From Variovorax sp. KBW07 (lineage in GTDB: Bacteria > Pseudomonadota > Gammaproteobacteria > Burkholderiales > Burkholderiaceae_C), in contig NZ_QAJK01000131.1 in the NCBI RefSeq assembly GCF_003852515.1, positions 1 through 52,767 on the forward strand: 52,767 nt of DNA, in the 5' to 3' direction. The notes beneath the pieces are model-generated. The model was not told where the DNA came from. It ran no database searches and worked only from the letters and a program-made list of their open reading frames with translations. The translations under genes and the position numbers were made by a program. Within the stretch, counting starts at the first letter, position 1. Each line of letters opens with the position of its first letter. Shown here one piece after another: positions 24,495-34,269 of this stretch.

Positions 24495-26507
24495 ATGGCA
24501 ACGCACATCTTTCGCACCCGGCCGCTCTGGCAGAAGTTGCTGGCGTCCTTCGTGCTGCTGCTCGCCGCGCTTCTGGTCGCGCTGGTCTTCTTTCCCTGGG
24601 ACGTGCTGCGCGAGCCGGTCAACCGCTACGTGAGCGAGAAGACGGGACGCAAGTTCGAGATCACGCGCAAGCTCGACGTCGACCTGGGCTGGCGCACGGC
24701 CACCGTCAAGTTCGATGGCATCGAATTCGCCAACCCCTCCTGGGCACGCGACCCCTACCTTGTAAAGGCCGACCGCGCCGAGTTCGACATCCGCATCTGG
24801 CCGCTGATCGGCAGCAAGATCGTCATGCCGCGCCTGTCGCTCTTTTCACCCACGCTCGGCCTGCAGATGGAAGAAGACGGGCGCCGCACCTGGGCGTTCG
24901 GCAAGGACACTTCCGATTCGGGCACCGTGCCGAGCATCGGGCTCATCCAGGTCGACACCGGGGCGGTCGATTTCCTCGCCAAGCACTTGGGCGTCGACTT
25001 GCATGCCGACCTGAGCTACGACAGCAACCGCGGTGAATTGCCGCTCAGCTACCGCATCAAGGGCCGCTACAGGGGCCAGCCGCTGACCGCCAACGGCCGC
25101 ACCGGCAACGTGCTGCAGATCAATGCCGCTGGCGCGCCGCCGTTCCCGATGGAGATCACCGCCGCGGCCGGGCAGACGCAGCTCAAGGCCTCGGGCACCG
25201 TGGCCGAGCTGTCGGGGCTCGACGGCATCGACGCCAAGTTCGAGCTCAAGGGGCAGACGCTGGGCGCGCTGTTCCCGCTGCTGGGCATCGCGCTGCCGCA
25301 AACCTCGCCGTATGCGCTCAGCGGTAACCTGGGCAAGCGCGGCAAGCTTTGGACCGTGGCGGGCCTCAAGGGCAAGCTGGGCCTGTCCGACATTGCCGGC
25401 GACATGCGTTTCGACCAGGCCGGACGCCTGCCGCACCTGGCGGGCGACCTGCGCTCGAAGGTCATGGACATGGACGACCTCGGCCCGCTGATCGGCCTGC
25501 CGCCCACGGCGCGCACGGCCAACGCGGTGGAGGGCGTGGCCCCGCCGCCGACCATCACGCAGGTCAAGCGGCCGGCGGGCGGCAAGGTGCTGCCCACGGC
25601 GCCGCTCGATTTCGAACGCCTGCGCGCCATGAATGCCGACGTGAAGTACACGGCCGACCGCATCCGCAACGTGCGCGAGGTTCCGCTCGACCGGGGCAGC
25701 GTGCAGGTCAAACTGAACGATGGCGTGCTCACGCTCGATCCGCTCGACCTGGGCGTGGGCGGCGGCAAGCTGGTGGGCGCCATCCGCATCGACGCGGCAA
25801 AGAACCCGGCGGACATCCGTGCCTCGCTCGACCTGCGCGGCATGCAGCTGGCGCGCCTGTTCCCCAAGCTCGAAACCACGGGCAACAGCGTGGGCCGGCT
25901 CGACGGCCGGCTCAACCTGTCGGGGCCGGGCAGCTCGGTGGCCAACTGGCTCGGCGGTGCCTCGGGCGATGTGGCGGTGCTGTCGGGACGCGGCCAGTTC
26001 GGCAACCTGCTGCCGGTGTTCGCGACGCTGGTGGGAGGCGACATCATCAAGTTCCTGCTGCGCGGCGACCGCAACATCGAGTTGCGTTGCGCGGCCATCG
26101 CCTTCGACGTGAACAAGGGCCTGATGACCGGGCGCACGCTGGTGGTGGACACGACCAACGCCGTGTTCGTCGCCACCGGCCAGGCCAGCCTGGCCAATGA
26201 AACGCTGGACTTCGTGGTTCACCCGGAGCCCAAGAGCAAGAACATCCTGTCGATTCGAACGCCGCTGGTGGTCAGCGGTACTTTCGGCGACCCGAAGGGC
26301 GGCGTGGAGATCGCGCCGCTGGCGGGCCGGGGCCTTGCGGCACTGGCGCTGGGCGCCATCAATCCGCTGCTGGCGCTGGCCGCGACCATCGAGACCGGGC
26401 CGGGCCAGGATTCGGATTGCAAGGGCGTGCTGGCGGATGCGAACCAGCCGACGGCCGGGGCTGCCGCCAATGGTGCCGCGAGGGCAAAGGGCGCGCGCCA
26501 GCCCTGA
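24495..26507 (+). CDS. AsmA family protein
   Basis: A 670-residue AsmA-like protein. One N-terminal membrane anchor (about residues 13-36) precedes a long beta-rich periplasmic body; the family pattern is visible in VSEKTGRKFEITRKLDVD, FANPSWARDPYLVKA and the C-terminal NIELRCAAIAFDVNKGLM and LDFVVHPEPKSKNILSIRTP. AsmA-type proteins resemble lipid-transport bridges between the two membranes and affect outer-membrane assembly. A Pro/Lys linker sits mid-protein and the tail is Ala-rich. The start may instead be the TTG at 24489, which is nearer to the GAGGT run; ATG 24495 is given as the conservative choice. Confidence 0.9.
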   Translation: MATHIFRTRPLWQKLLASFVLLLAALLVALVFFPWDVLREPVNRYVSEKTGRKFEITRKLDVDLGWRTATVKFDGIEFANPSWARDPYLVKADRAEFDIRIWPLIGSKIVMPRLSLFSPTLGLQMEEDGRRTWAFGKDTSDSGTVPSIGLIQVDTGAVDFLAKHLGVDLHADLSYDSNRGELPLSYRIKGRYRGQPLTANGRTGNVLQINAAGAPPFPMEITAAAGQTQLKASGTVAELSGLDGIDAKFELKGQTLGALFPLLGIALPQTSPYALSGNLGKRGKLWTVAGLKGKLGLSDIAGDMRFDQAGRLPHLAGDLRSKVMDMDDLGPLIGLPPTARTANAVEGVAPPPTITQVKRPAGGKVLPTAPLDFERLRAMNADVKYTADRIRNVREVPLDRGSVQVKLNDGVLTLDPLDLGVGGGKLVGAIRIDAAKNPADIRASLDLRGMQLARLFPKLETTGNSVGRLDGRLNLSGPGSSVANWLGGASGDVAVLSGRGQFGNLLPVFATLVGGDIIKFLLRGDRNIELRCAAIAFDVNKGLMTGRTLVVDTTNAVFVATGQASLANETLDFVVHPEPKSKNILSIRTPLVVSGTFGDPKGGVEIAPLAGRGLAALALGAINPLLALAATIETGPGQDSDCKGVLADANQPTAGAAANGAARAKGARQP

Positions 26508-26532
26508 AAAAGCCGGGCGAGGGGGGGTTAGG

Positions 26533-27291
26533 TCAGCCGCCTGGGCGTTGCGCGCAGACGCTGCAGTGCGGGTCGCGCGCCACGCGCAGCGTGTCGAAGG
26601 CCGTGCTGCGGCCATCGAACATCAGCAGCTTGCCCGCCAGCGACGGGCCGATGCCGGCAAGCAGCTTGAGTGCTTCGCTGGCCTGCAGGGTGCCGATGGT
26701 GCCGACCACGGGGCCGAACACGCCCAGCACCGCACAGCGCGTTTCTTCAAACGCCGCGTCGGGTGGGAACAGGCAGGCGTAGCAGGGAGAGGTGGCATCG
26801 CGCGTGTCGTACACGCTCAACTGGCCGTCGAAACGGATCGCCGCCCCCGCCACCAGCGGCTTGGCATGCGCGACGCAGGCGCGGTTCACGGCATGGCGGG
26901 TGGCGAAGTTGTCGCAGCAGTCGATCACCACGTCGGCCGCCGCGACCAGGCGCGACAGCAGTGCCTCGTCGGCGCGCAGGGCGTGGGTTTCGATGGCGAT
27001 GCCGGGGTTGATGTCGCGCATCGCCTGTGCGGCCGATTCGACCTTCGGGCTGCCGACGCGCGCATGGGTGTGGGCCACCTGGCGCTGCAGGTTGGTAAGG
27101 TCGACCTCGTCGTCGTCCACCAGCGTGATGTGGCCGACGCCGGCGGCTGCCAGGTACAGCGCGACGGGTGAGCCCAGTCCGCCCGCGCCGATGACCAATG
27201 CGTGGCCGGCACCGACGCGCGCTTGCCCGTCGATGCCGAATTCTTCAAGCAGGATGTGGCGCGAATAGCGCAGCAGGTCGTGGTCGTCCAT
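26533..27291 (-). CDS. HesA/MoeB/ThiF family adenylyltransferase
   Basis: A 252-residue E1-like enzyme. The nucleotide-binding loop is VIGAGGLGSP (residues 33-42), followed by DDDEVDLTNLQRQ, the family's magnesium and ATP-binding stretch. Two CxxC pairs (Cys170/173 and Cys243/246) would hold structural zinc, spaced as in MoeB. Such proteins adenylate the C-terminal glycine of MoaD or ThiS for sulfur transfer in molybdopterin or thiamine synthesis. No moaD, moaE or thi gene is nearby, so MoeB versus ThiF cannot be decided. It lies 101 bases after the S41 protease and converges on the AsmA gene. Confidence 0.92.
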   Translation of the reverse strand: MDDHDLLRYSRHILLEEFGIDGQARVGAGHALVIGAGGLGSPVALYLAAAGVGHITLVDDDEVDLTNLQRQVAHTHARVGSPKVESAAQAMRDINPGIAIETHALRADEALLSRLVAAADVVIDCCDNFATRHAVNRACVAHAKPLVAGAAIRFDGQLSVYDTRDATSPCYACLFPPDAAFEETRCAVLGVFGPVVGTIGTLQASEALKLLAGIGPSLAGKLLMFDGRSTAFDTLRVARDPHCSVCAQRPGG

Positions 27292-27392
27292 GCGCGCTCC
27301 GGGCCTCGCGAATGACGGAATGAAGAAGCAACCAAGCCGTGTTGCCGGCGCGAACCGCACTGCGCGTGCGGTTCGCGGCCGGGTCAACGGCT

Positions 27393-28838
27393 TCAGTTTT
27401 CCTTCTTCTCGTCCTTGTTGTCGACGATGACCTGCGTCTTGCTGACCAGCACCGGCTGGCCCTTCAGGCGGTTGAGCGCCTGCACCAGCGGGAAGTCCTT
27501 GTCGGTGCCGAACTCGGGCACCTTGCGGTCTTGCGGTGGCTTCTTGGCCTCTTCCTCGAGGCGCTTGCGGGCTTCGTCGCGGGCCTTTTCGCGTTCAGGG
27601 TCCTTGGTCTCGGGGCCCTGGCCGCTGGCCAGGTGCTTTTCAAGGTCGGCTTCCCGCATGCGCAGGGCGGCAAACGGGCTGCCTTCGGCGCTTTCGTCGA
27701 CCAGCACGTTGGGCACGATGCCCTTGGCCTGGATCGAGGTGCCGCTCGGCGTGTAGTAGCGCGCCGTGGTGATCTTCAGGCCGGTATCGGGGCCCAAGGG
27801 GCGCACCGTTTGCACCGAGCCCTTGCCGAAGGTCTGGCTGCCCATGACGACGCCGCGCTTGTGGTCCTGCAGGGCGCCGGCCACGATTTCGCTCGCGGAG
27901 GCCGAGCCTTCGTTCACCAGCACCACCAGGGGCACGGTCTTCAGGGCCGCTGGCAGGTTGCGCAACGGGTCGCTGCCGGAGCGGCGCTGGTAGTACTCGG
28001 GCGCGGCCTTGTAGACCGACTTGCTTTCGGCCAGCTGGCCGTCGGTGGTGACCACCGTCACGTTTTCGGGCAGGAAGGCCGAAGACACCGCCACCGCCGC
28101 GTCTAGCAGGCCGCCCGGGTCGTTGCGCAGGTCGAGCACCAGGCCCTTGAGGTTCGGGTCTTCCTTGTACAGCTCTTCGATCTTCTTGACGAAGTCGTCG
28201 ACCGTGCGTTCCTGGAACTGCGACAGCCGGATCCAGCCGTAGCCCGGCTCGATCATCTTGCCGCGGACCGACTGCGTGCGAATTTCCTCGCGCGTGATCG
28301 TGACCGGGAAGGTGCGGCTCTCGTCCTTGCGGAAGATGGTCAGCAGCACCTTGGTGTTGGCTTCGCCGCGCATGCGCTTGACCGCTTCGTTCAGCGACAG
28401 GCCGCGCACGGCCGTGTCGTCGATCTTGGTGATCAGGTCATTGGGCTTCAGGCCGGCACGGAAGGCCGGGGAGCCTTCGATGGGCGAAACGACCTTGATG
28501 AGGCCGTCTTCCTGGGAAATCTCGATGCCCACGCCGACGAAGCGGCCGGTGGTGCCTTCCCGGAATTCCTTGAAGGACTTCTTGTCGAAGTACTGGGAAT
28601 GCGGGTCGAGCCCGGACACCATGCCGGAGATGGCATCGGAAATGAGCTTTTTCTCGTCGACTGGTTCGACGTAGTCGCTCTTGACCATGCCGAACACGGC
28701 AGCGAGCTGCTGCAATTCCTCGAGGGGAAGCGGCGCAAGCGAACCGCGTGCGACCGTCTGCAACGAGACGGTGGTCAAGACGCCTGCAACGGCGCCGGCG
28801 GCGACCCAGCCGGTGATCTTCAGTTTCTGGCCCATCAT
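27393..28838 (-). CDS. S41 family C-terminal processing peptidase
   Basis: A 481-residue CtpA/Prc-type serine protease. An N-terminal signal anchor (residues ~8-30) exports it. A PDZ domain spans ~95-180 with the GVGIEISQEDG and SPAFRAGLKPND motifs. The catalytic serine lies in EGSASASEIVAGALQ (310-323) and the lysine is Lys339 in FGKGSVQ. A charged Glu/Lys/Arg tail follows residue ~400. It would trim periplasmic or envelope proteins at their C-termini. The start at 28838 has AAGGA nine bases upstream; the second Met one codon later is possible. It lies downstream of gpmA, a common pairing in betaproteobacteria. Confidence 0.95.
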   Translation of the reverse strand: MMGQKLKITGWVAAGAVAGVLTTVSLQTVARGSLAPLPLEELQQLAAVFGMVKSDYVEPVDEKKLISDAISGMVSGLDPHSQYFDKKSFKEFREGTTGRFVGVGIEISQEDGLIKVVSPIEGSPAFRAGLKPNDLITKIDDTAVRGLSLNEAVKRMRGEANTKVLLTIFRKDESRTFPVTITREEIRTQSVRGKMIEPGYGWIRLSQFQERTVDDFVKKIEELYKEDPNLKGLVLDLRNDPGGLLDAAVAVSSAFLPENVTVVTTDGQLAESKSVYKAAPEYYQRRSGSDPLRNLPAALKTVPLVVLVNEGSASASEIVAGALQDHKRGVVMGSQTFGKGSVQTVRPLGPDTGLKITTARYYTPSGTSIQAKGIVPNVLVDESAEGSPFAALRMREADLEKHLASGQGPETKDPEREKARDEARKRLEEEAKKPPQDRKVPEFGTDKDFPLVQALNRLKGQPVLVSKTQVIVDNKDEKKEN

Positions 28839-28938
28839 GAGTGATTGTCCTTGTCGGCGGCTGTCGAACCAATATACACAGCTTGGAAGCAAATTGTTTG
28901 CCGGGGTTCCACGGGGGAGCGGCAAACGAGGGTTTCTT

Positions 28939-29682
28939 TCAGCCTTTGCCTTGCGAGGCCACCGCTGCGGCGGCCTTTTCGGCGGCTGCGGCATCGCCGA
29001 GGTAGTAGTGGCGCAGGGGCTTGAGATCGTCGTCCAGTTCGTAGACCAGCGGAATGCCGTTCGGGATGTTCAGGCCGACGATGGCGTCGTCGGAGATGCC
29101 GTCCAGGTACTTCACCAGCGCCCGGATCGAGTTGCCGTGGGCCGCCACGACCAGGCGGCGCCCGGTGCGGATGGCCGGCGCCATCGATTCGTTCCAGAAC
29201 GGCAGCACGCGTGCCACCGTATCTTTCAGGCATTCGGTGAGCGGAATCTGCTCGGGCGACAGCTTGGCGTAGCGCACGTCGCCGCGCTCGCTGCGCGGGT
29301 CGTCGGCTTCCAGCGGCGGGGGCGGGGTGCCGTAGCTGCGGCGCCAGACCAGCACCTGCTCGTCGCCGTACTTCTTGGCGGTTTCGGCCTTGTTCAGGCC
29401 TTGCAGGCCGCCGTAGTGGCGCTCGTTCAGGCGCCACGAGTGCACCACCGGCAGCCAGGTGCGGTCGAGCTCGTCGAGCGTGTGCCAGAGCGTGCGGGTG
29501 GCGCGCTTGAGCACGCTCGTGTAGGCGACGTCGAAGTCGTAGCCCTCGGCCTTGAGCAGCCGGCCGGCCTGCTTGGCCTGGGCCACGCCGGTCTCGGTCA
29601 GGTCGACGTCCGTCCATCCGGTGAAGCGGTTTTCGAGATTCCAGGTCGATTCGCCGTGACGGATCAGTACCAGTTTGTGCAT
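28939..29682 (-). CDS. gpmA: 2,3-bisphosphoglycerate-dependent phosphoglycerate mutase
   Basis: A 247-residue cofactor-dependent phosphoglycerate mutase, matching the ~250 residues of GpmA. The phospho-accepting histidine is His9 in [39 protein letters not shown] and [12 protein letters not shown] complete the active site. It interconverts 3- and 2-phosphoglycerate in glycolysis and gluconeogenesis. The C-terminal ~15 residues are an Ala/Glu-rich extension. It is divergent from the rhodanese gene and lies 100 bases upstream of the S41 protease on the same strand. Confidence 0.97.
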   Translation of the reverse strand: MHKLVLIRHGESTWNLENRFTGWTDVDLTETGVAQAKQAGRLLKAEGYDFDVAYTSVLKRATRTLWHTLDELDRTWLPVVHSWRLNERHYGGLQGLNKAETAKKYGDEQVLVWRRSYGTPPPPLEADDPRSERGDVRYAKLSPEQIPLTECLKDTVARVLPFWNESMAPAIRTGRRLVVAAHGNSIRALVKYLDGISDDAIVGLNIPNGIPLVYELDDDLKPLRHYYLGDAAAAEKAAAAVASQGKG

Positions 29683-29754
29683 GTGGGAGGCCTTTGGCTG
29701 CGCTTGCGAAACCTCGCATTCTAAAATCCCCGGTTTGCCATTCAAGGAACCCCC

Positions 29755-30171
29755 GTGAAATTGATCGAATTCGTCACCACGAACTGGATGCTGATCCTGA
29801 TCGCGCTCAGCTCCGGTGCCATGCTGGCGTGGCCCCTGGTGCGCGGAGCGGGCGGTGGAACGCTCACGGCGCAGGGTGCCGTGCAGCTCATCAACCGCGA
29901 GCGCGCCGTGCTGGTCGACGTGCGCGAGGCGGAAGAATTCGCCACCGGCCACATGATCGGCGCGAAGAACGTCCCGCTGAACCAGCTGGAAGAAAAACTG
30001 GCAGCTGCCGTCAAGAACAAGAACGTGCCCCTGCTGCTGGTGTGTGCCACCGGAGCCCGCGCCCAGCGCGCCGTTGCCGTGGCCAAGAAGCTCGGTTACG
30101 AGCAGGCCCAAGCGGTCGCCGGCGGGCTCAAGGCCTGGAAAGAAGCTAACCTGCCGGTTGAAAAGGCCTGA
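29755..30171 (+). CDS. Membrane-anchored rhodanese-like protein
   Basis: A 138-residue protein starting at GTG 29755. A hydrophobic N-terminal segment ([20 protein letters not shown]) anchors it to the membrane; a single rhodanese domain follows, with [20 protein letters not shown] and the active-site loop [13 protein letters not shown] carrying the catalytic cysteine. Single-domain rhodaneses transfer sulfane sulfur. The order rhodanese-grxC-secB-gpsA is widely conserved in proteobacteria (compare E. coli yibN-grxC-secB-gpsA), which supports a YibN-like identity. AAGGA lies eight bases before the start. Confidence 0.93.
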   Translation: MKLIEFVTTNWMLILIALSSGAMLAWPLVRGAGGGTLTAQGAVQLINRERAVLVDVREAEEFATGHMIGAKNVPLNQLEEKLAAAVKNKNVPLLLVCATGARAQRAVAVAKKLGYEQAQAVAGGLKAWKEANLPVEKA

Positions 30172-30191
30172 AGCTTCCCAAGGTAAAGAGC

Positions 30192-30452
30192 ATGCAAGCA
30201 GTCAAGATGTACACCACCGCCGTTTGCCCCTACTGCACGCGTGCGAAACAAATCCTCAAGTCCAAGGGGGTCGAGCAGATCGAAGAGATCCGCATCGACA
30301 CCGACCCGCAGGCCCGCAACACCATGATGGAGATCACCCAGCGCCGCACGGTGCCGCAGATCTTCATCGGCGACACCCATGTCGGCGGCTGCGACGACCT
30401 GATGGCGCTCGACAGCCGCGGCGGCCTCGTCCCGCTGCTTCAGAGCGCCTGA
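30192..30452 (+). CDS. grxC: Glutaredoxin 3
   Basis: An 86-residue glutaredoxin with a dithiol active site, Cys12-Pro-Tyr-Cys15 in [12 protein letters not shown]. The glutathione-binding [18 protein letters not shown] block is intact. It reduces disulfides and glutathionylated proteins in the cytoplasm. It starts 20 bases after the rhodanese gene and precedes secB, matching the E. coli gene order. Confidence 0.96.
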   Translation: MQAVKMYTTAVCPYCTRAKQILKSKGVEQIEEIRIDTDPQARNTMMEITQRRTVPQIFIGDTHVGGCDDLMALDSRGGLVPLLQSA

Positions 30453-30464
30453 AACACAAAGCAA

Positions 30465-30490
30465 CCGCCGTCACGAAAGTGATCCGGCGG
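30465..30490 (+). terminator. Hairpin after grxC, with candidate secB -10 downstream
   Basis: CCGCCGTCAC, a GAAA loop and GTGA-tc-CGGCGG form a stem with a two-base bulge. There is no T tract. GATAAT at 30497-30502 just downstream is a plausible -10 for a separate secB promoter, so the structure may separate the grxC and secB transcripts. Confidence 0.45.
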
Positions 30491-30579
30491 TAGGGCGATA
30501 ATCCCTTGCTCATTCATCTGCAGCCCGCTGCGGGAACCTCTCCCCGGCGGGCATTGTTTTGATCCTCGAAAGTTCAGCC

Positions 30580-31044
30580 ATGGCCGACCAGCAAGCCCAA
30601 GATCCCGTTTTCCAGATCCAGCGCGTCTACCTCAAGGACCTGTCGCTCGAACAACCCAATTCGCCCGCGATCCTGCTGGAGCAGGAGCAGCCCACCGTCG
30701 ACATCCAGCTCGGCGTGGACGCCCAGCCCGTGACCGATGGCATCTTCGAGATCACCGTGTCGGCCACCGTGCAGACCAAGATCGGCGAGAAGACCGTGTT
30801 CCTGGTCGAAGCGAAGCAAGCCGGCATCTTTGAAATCCGCAACCTGCCGGAAGACCAGATGGGCCCGATCCTGGGCATCGCCTGCCCGCAGATCGTCTAC
30901 CCGTACCTGCGCGGCAACGTGGCCGACGTCATCCAGCGCGGCGGCTTCCCGCCCGTGCACCTCGCCGAAATCAACTTCCAGGCGATGTATGAACAGCAGC
31001 AGGCGCAGGCCGCCGGCCAAGCCGCTCCCACCCTCGCCCAGTAA
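30580..31044 (+). CDS. secB: Protein-export chaperone SecB
   Basis: A 154-residue SecB, the tetrameric cytosolic chaperone that holds preproteins unfolded and passes them to SecA. Family blocks are [14 protein letters not shown], the [21 protein letters not shown] core and [20 protein letters not shown] at the C-terminus. The ATG at 30580 is preferred to one seven codons upstream because the family starts near MADQQ. It is 127 bases after grxC and 24 before gpsA. Confidence 0.97.
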   Translation: MADQQAQDPVFQIQRVYLKDLSLEQPNSPAILLEQEQPTVDIQLGVDAQPVTDGIFEITVSATVQTKIGEKTVFLVEAKQAGIFEIRNLPEDQMGPILGIACPQIVYPYLRGNVADVIQRGGFPPVHLAEINFQAMYEQQQAQAAGQAAPTLAQ

Positions 31045-31068
31045 ACCGGCACGACGCCGCCAACGCCG

Positions 31069-32115
31069 ATGAAGATCTGCGTTCATGGCGCCGGTGCCTG
31101 GGGCACGGCCGTCGCGGTCAACGCGGCGGCCCGCCACGAGGTCACGCTCTGGGCGCGCGACAGCGCCCAGGCCGATGCCATATCGGCCGCGCGTGAAAAC
31201 ACCCGCTACCTTCCCGGGCTGGCGCTGCCGGCCTCGCTGGCCGTGCGCGCCGGCGACATCCGGCAGGCACAGGCCGGTGCCGATCTCGTCATCGTGGCCA
31301 CGCCCATGGCCGCCCTGCGCGAACAACTCATTGCACTGCGCGGCACCACCGCCGCGCCGGTGGCATGGCTGTGCAAGGGCGTCGAGCCCGCGCTCGACAC
31401 ATCTCCCCATTCCTTCGGCCTGCTCGCCCACGAAATATGGGCCCAGGTCGCTCCCGATTTAAGAGCGGGCGTGCTCAGCGGCCCCAGCTTTGCGCAAGAG
31501 GTCGCCGAAGGGCGCCCGACCGCGCTGGTGGCCGCCAGCCCGCACGCGGCGGTGCGCGATGCGCTGGTCGATGCCTTCCACGGCCCGGCGCTGCGCGTCT
31601 ACGCCAACGACGACATCGTGGGCGTCGAGGTCGGCGGCGCGGTCAAGAACGTTCTGGCCATTGCCACCGGCCTGTGCGACGGCCTTGCGCTCGGGCTCAA
31701 TGCCCGCGCGGCGCTCATCACGCGCGGCCTGGCCGAAATGACACGCTTCGGTCTTGCGCTCGGTGCGCGCGCCGAGACCTTCATGGGCCTTTCGGGCCTC
31801 GGCGATCTGGTGCTTACCTCCACCGGCGACCTGTCGCGCAACCGCAAGGTCGGCCTGCTGCTGGCTCAGGGCCAGACGCTGGCGCAGGCCGTCGCCTCGC
31901 TGGGCCATGTGGCCGAAGGCGTGTACTGTGCCCGCACCGTGGTGCAGCGCGCCCGTGGCCTGGGGCTCGAAATGCCCATCGCCGAAGGCGTGGTGGCGTT
32001 GCTCGACGGCCGCGTGAGCCCGAAAGACGCCGTGGCCGCGCTCACCGGCCGAGACCCGGTGCCCGAATCGGTTCAGCCCGGCGCCGCCGCGGCGAACCCC
32101 CGCCATTTCCCCTGA
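31069..32115 (+). CDS. gpsA: Glycerol-3-phosphate dehydrogenase [NAD(P)+]
   Basis: A 348-residue GpsA, making sn-glycerol 3-phosphate from dihydroxyacetone phosphate for phospholipid synthesis. The Rossmann loop is [11 protein letters not shown] near the N-terminus. [18 protein letters not shown], the [15 protein letters not shown] stretch with the catalytic lysine, and [14 protein letters not shown] are family signatures. A ~15-residue C-terminal tail is Pro/Ala-rich. Confidence 0.97.
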   Translation: MKICVHGAGAWGTAVAVNAAARHEVTLWARDSAQADAISAARENTRYLPGLALPASLAVRAGDIRQAQAGADLVIVATPMAALREQLIALRGTTAAPVAWLCKGVEPALDTSPHSFGLLAHEIWAQVAPDLRAGVLSGPSFAQEVAEGRPTALVAASPHAAVRDALVDAFHGPALRVYANDDIVGVEVGGAVKNVLAIATGLCDGLALGLNARAALITRGLAEMTRFGLALGARAETFMGLSGLGDLVLTSTGDLSRNRKVGLLLAQGQTLAQAVASLGHVAEGVYCARTVVQRARGLGLEMPIAEGVVALLDGRVSPKDAVAALTGRDPVPESVQPGAAAANPRHFP

Positions 32116-32143
32116 CAAGACTGCTGTAGAGACAAAAAGAGCC

Positions 32144-33022
32144 ATGAGCCTTCGCTTTGATTTTTCTGCGTCGGCCGTGGCCGCGCTGGCCCTCGCCGAT
32201 GCCACGCGGGCATTGCAGGAAGACGTTGCCGACGGCGACCTCACCGCCTCGCTGGTAGCGCCCGATCGCCGCGCCCGTGCTCGCGTGCTGGCACGCGAAT
32301 CCGCCGTGCTGTGCGGCGCGCCCTGGGTCGAGGCCACGCTGCGGCAGCTCGATCCGCAGGTCCGCATCACCTGGCTGTGCGGCGAAGGCGAGCGCTGCGC
32401 CGCCGACCAGACCGTGCTGGAAATCGAAGGCGCTGCCCGCGGGCTGCTGACCGCCGAGCGCACCTCGCTGAACTTCCTGCAATTGCTGAGTGCCGTCGCC
32501 ACCAAGACGGCCCTGTACGCCGATGCCATCCAGGGCACCCGGGCCCGCATCGTCGATACGCGCAAGACCCTGCCGGGCCTGCGCCTGGCGCAGAAGTACG
32601 CCGTGCGCACCGGCGGCGGCCTGAACCACCGCATCGGCCTTTATGACGCGGTGCTCATCAAGGAAAACCACATCGCCGCAGCCGGTGGCGTGTCCGCGGC
32701 CTTGCGTGCGGTGGCGCCCGTGGCGGCGCAAGCGGCTTTTGTCGAGGTCGAGGTCGAAACGCTGGCCCAACTGAGCGAAGCGCTGGAAGCCGGCGCGCGC
32801 ATGGTGCTGCTCGACAACATGGACCTGCCCACGCTGCGCGAAGCCGTTCGCATCAACGACGAAGCGGGCAATGACCGCAAGGCCGTGCTCGAGATTTCTG
32901 GCGGCGTCACACTCGACGGCCTGCGCGCCCTGGCCGACACCGGTGTCGACCGCATCTCGGTCGGCGCGTTGACCAAGGACGTGAAAGCCATCGATTTCTC
33001 GATGCGTTTCCAGGAAGGCTGA
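32144..33022 (+). CDS. nadC: Nicotinate-nucleotide diphosphorylase (carboxylating)
   Basis: A 292-residue quinolinate phosphoribosyltransferase, joining quinolinate with PRPP to give nicotinate mononucleotide. Conserved parts are [31 protein letters not shown], the phosphoribosyl-binding [17 protein letters not shown] and [20 protein letters not shown]. It is seven bases upstream of nadA, so the last two steps of de novo quinolinate-to-NaMN synthesis are paired; nadB lies 4 kb away on the opposite strand. Confidence 0.96.
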   Translation: MSLRFDFSASAVAALALADATRALQEDVADGDLTASLVAPDRRARARVLARESAVLCGAPWVEATLRQLDPQVRITWLCGEGERCAADQTVLEIEGAARGLLTAERTSLNFLQLLSAVATKTALYADAIQGTRARIVDTRKTLPGLRLAQKYAVRTGGGLNHRIGLYDAVLIKENHIAAAGGVSAALRAVAPVAAQAAFVEVEVETLAQLSEALEAGARMVLLDNMDLPTLREAVRINDEAGNDRKAVLEISGGVTLDGLRALADTGVDRISVGALTKDVKAIDFSMRFQEG

Positions 33023-33029
33023 TTTCGGC

Positions 33030-34154
33030 ATGGCGTCTTCTTCTCTCGTCATCGATGTCGACTACGAACAGCCCGCGATGCTGCAGGGCGCCGTGTGCGA
33101 CACGCGCCATGCCTGGGCCCGCGTGCCGCCCGAGCCGTTGCCCGACGAACGCATTGCGCTGAAGGAGCGCATTCGCCGCCTGCTGCGCGAGCGCAATGCC
33201 GTGATGGTGTCGCACTTCTACGTGCACCCCGACCTGCAGGACCTGGCCGAGGAAACCGGCGGCATCGTGAGCGATTCGCTCGAGATGGCGCGCTTCGGCC
33301 GCGACCACGCCGCGCAGACGCTGGTGGTGTCGGGCGTGCGCTTCATGGGCGAGACCTCGAAGATTCTTTCGCCCGAAAAGCGCGTGCTGATGCCCGACCT
33401 GGACGCCAATTGCTCGCTCGACCTGGGCTGCCCGGTCGACGAATTCAGCGCCTTCTGCGACCAGCACCCCGACCGCACCGTGGTCGTCTACGCCAACACC
33501 AGCGCGGCCGTGAAGGCGCGGGCCGACTGGCTGGTCACTTCGAGTTGCGCGCTCGACGTGGTGAACGCGCTGCATGCTGCTGGCCAGAAGATTCTGTGGG
33601 GCCCCGACCGCCACCTGGGCGACTACATCCAGCGCCAGACCGGCGCCGACATGGTCAGCTGGAACGGCGCCTGCATCGTGCACGACGAGTTCAAGGCGCT
33701 GGAACTGGAACTGCTGAAGAAGGACCACCCAAAGGCCAAGGTGCTGGTGCACCCTGAGTCTCCCGCCGACGTGATTGCGTTGGCCGATGCGGTCGGCTCG
33801 ACCTCGGCGATCCTGAACGCGGCGCAACGCATGGACGCGACCGAATTCATCGTCGCCACCGACACCGGCATGCTGCACAAGCTGCGCACGCTGAACCCCG
33901 GCAAGACCTTCATCGAAGCGCCGACGGCGGGGAATGGCGGCACCTGCAAAAGCTGCGCGCATTGCCCCTGGATGGCGATGAACGGGCTGGTGGAGCTGGC
34001 GAATGCGTTGGAGACGGGCGCGGGGGAAATCCACGTTGATCCGAAGCTGGGCCTGCGCGCGCGGGTGCCGATCGATCGGATGCTGGCGTTCACGGCGGGG
34101 TTGAAGAATGGGCAGGCGCCGGGAAGCCTGGTAGCGGGCATCGGCGCCGCCTGA
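33030..34154 (+). CDS. nadA: Quinolinate synthase
   Basis: A 374-residue NadA, condensing iminoaspartate with dihydroxyacetone phosphate to quinolinate with a 4Fe-4S cluster. Cluster cysteines are in the expected blocks [18 protein letters not shown] and [12 protein letters not shown]. The N-terminal ~35 residues are an extension relative to E. coli NadA. The last ~45 codons switch from C-ending to mostly G/T-ending codons, unlike the rest of the gene. A repeat element lies directly after the stop. Confidence 0.96.
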   Translation: MASSSLVIDVDYEQPAMLQGAVCDTRHAWARVPPEPLPDERIALKERIRRLLRERNAVMVSHFYVHPDLQDLAEETGGIVSDSLEMARFGRDHAAQTLVVSGVRFMGETSKILSPEKRVLMPDLDANCSLDLGCPVDEFSAFCDQHPDRTVVVYANTSAAVKARADWLVTSSCALDVVNALHAAGQKILWGPDRHLGDYIQRQTGADMVSWNGACIVHDEFKALELELLKKDHPKAKVLVHPESPADVIALADAVGSTSAILNAAQRMDATEFIVATDTGMLHKLRTLNPGKTFIEAPTAGNGGTCKSCAHCPWMAMNGLVELANALETGAGEIHVDPKLGLRARVPIDRMLAFTAGLKNGQAPGSLVAGIGAA

Positions 34155-34163
34155 GGCGTTGTC

Positions 34164-34261
34164 CCCTCTCCCGCTTGCGGGAGAGGGCTAGGGTGAGGGC
34201 GGCGGCCTTGCAGCATCGCGCAGCCTTTGATGCCGCTCACCCTCACCCCAAGGGGAGAGGG
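34164..34261. repeat. Nested palindromic intergenic repeat (REP-like)
   Basis: CCCTCTCCCGC (34164-34174) and GCGGGAGAGGG (34177-34187) form an 11-base hairpin; GGGTGAGGG (34191-34199) pairs with CCCTCACCC (34240-34248); and a second GGGAGAGGG (34253-34261) can pair with the first arm. The whole is a long nested inverted repeat between the converging nadA and queD stops. It may act as a bidirectional terminator and looks like a member of a dispersed family. Confidence 0.75.
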
Positions 34262-34269
34262 AGCAAAGC

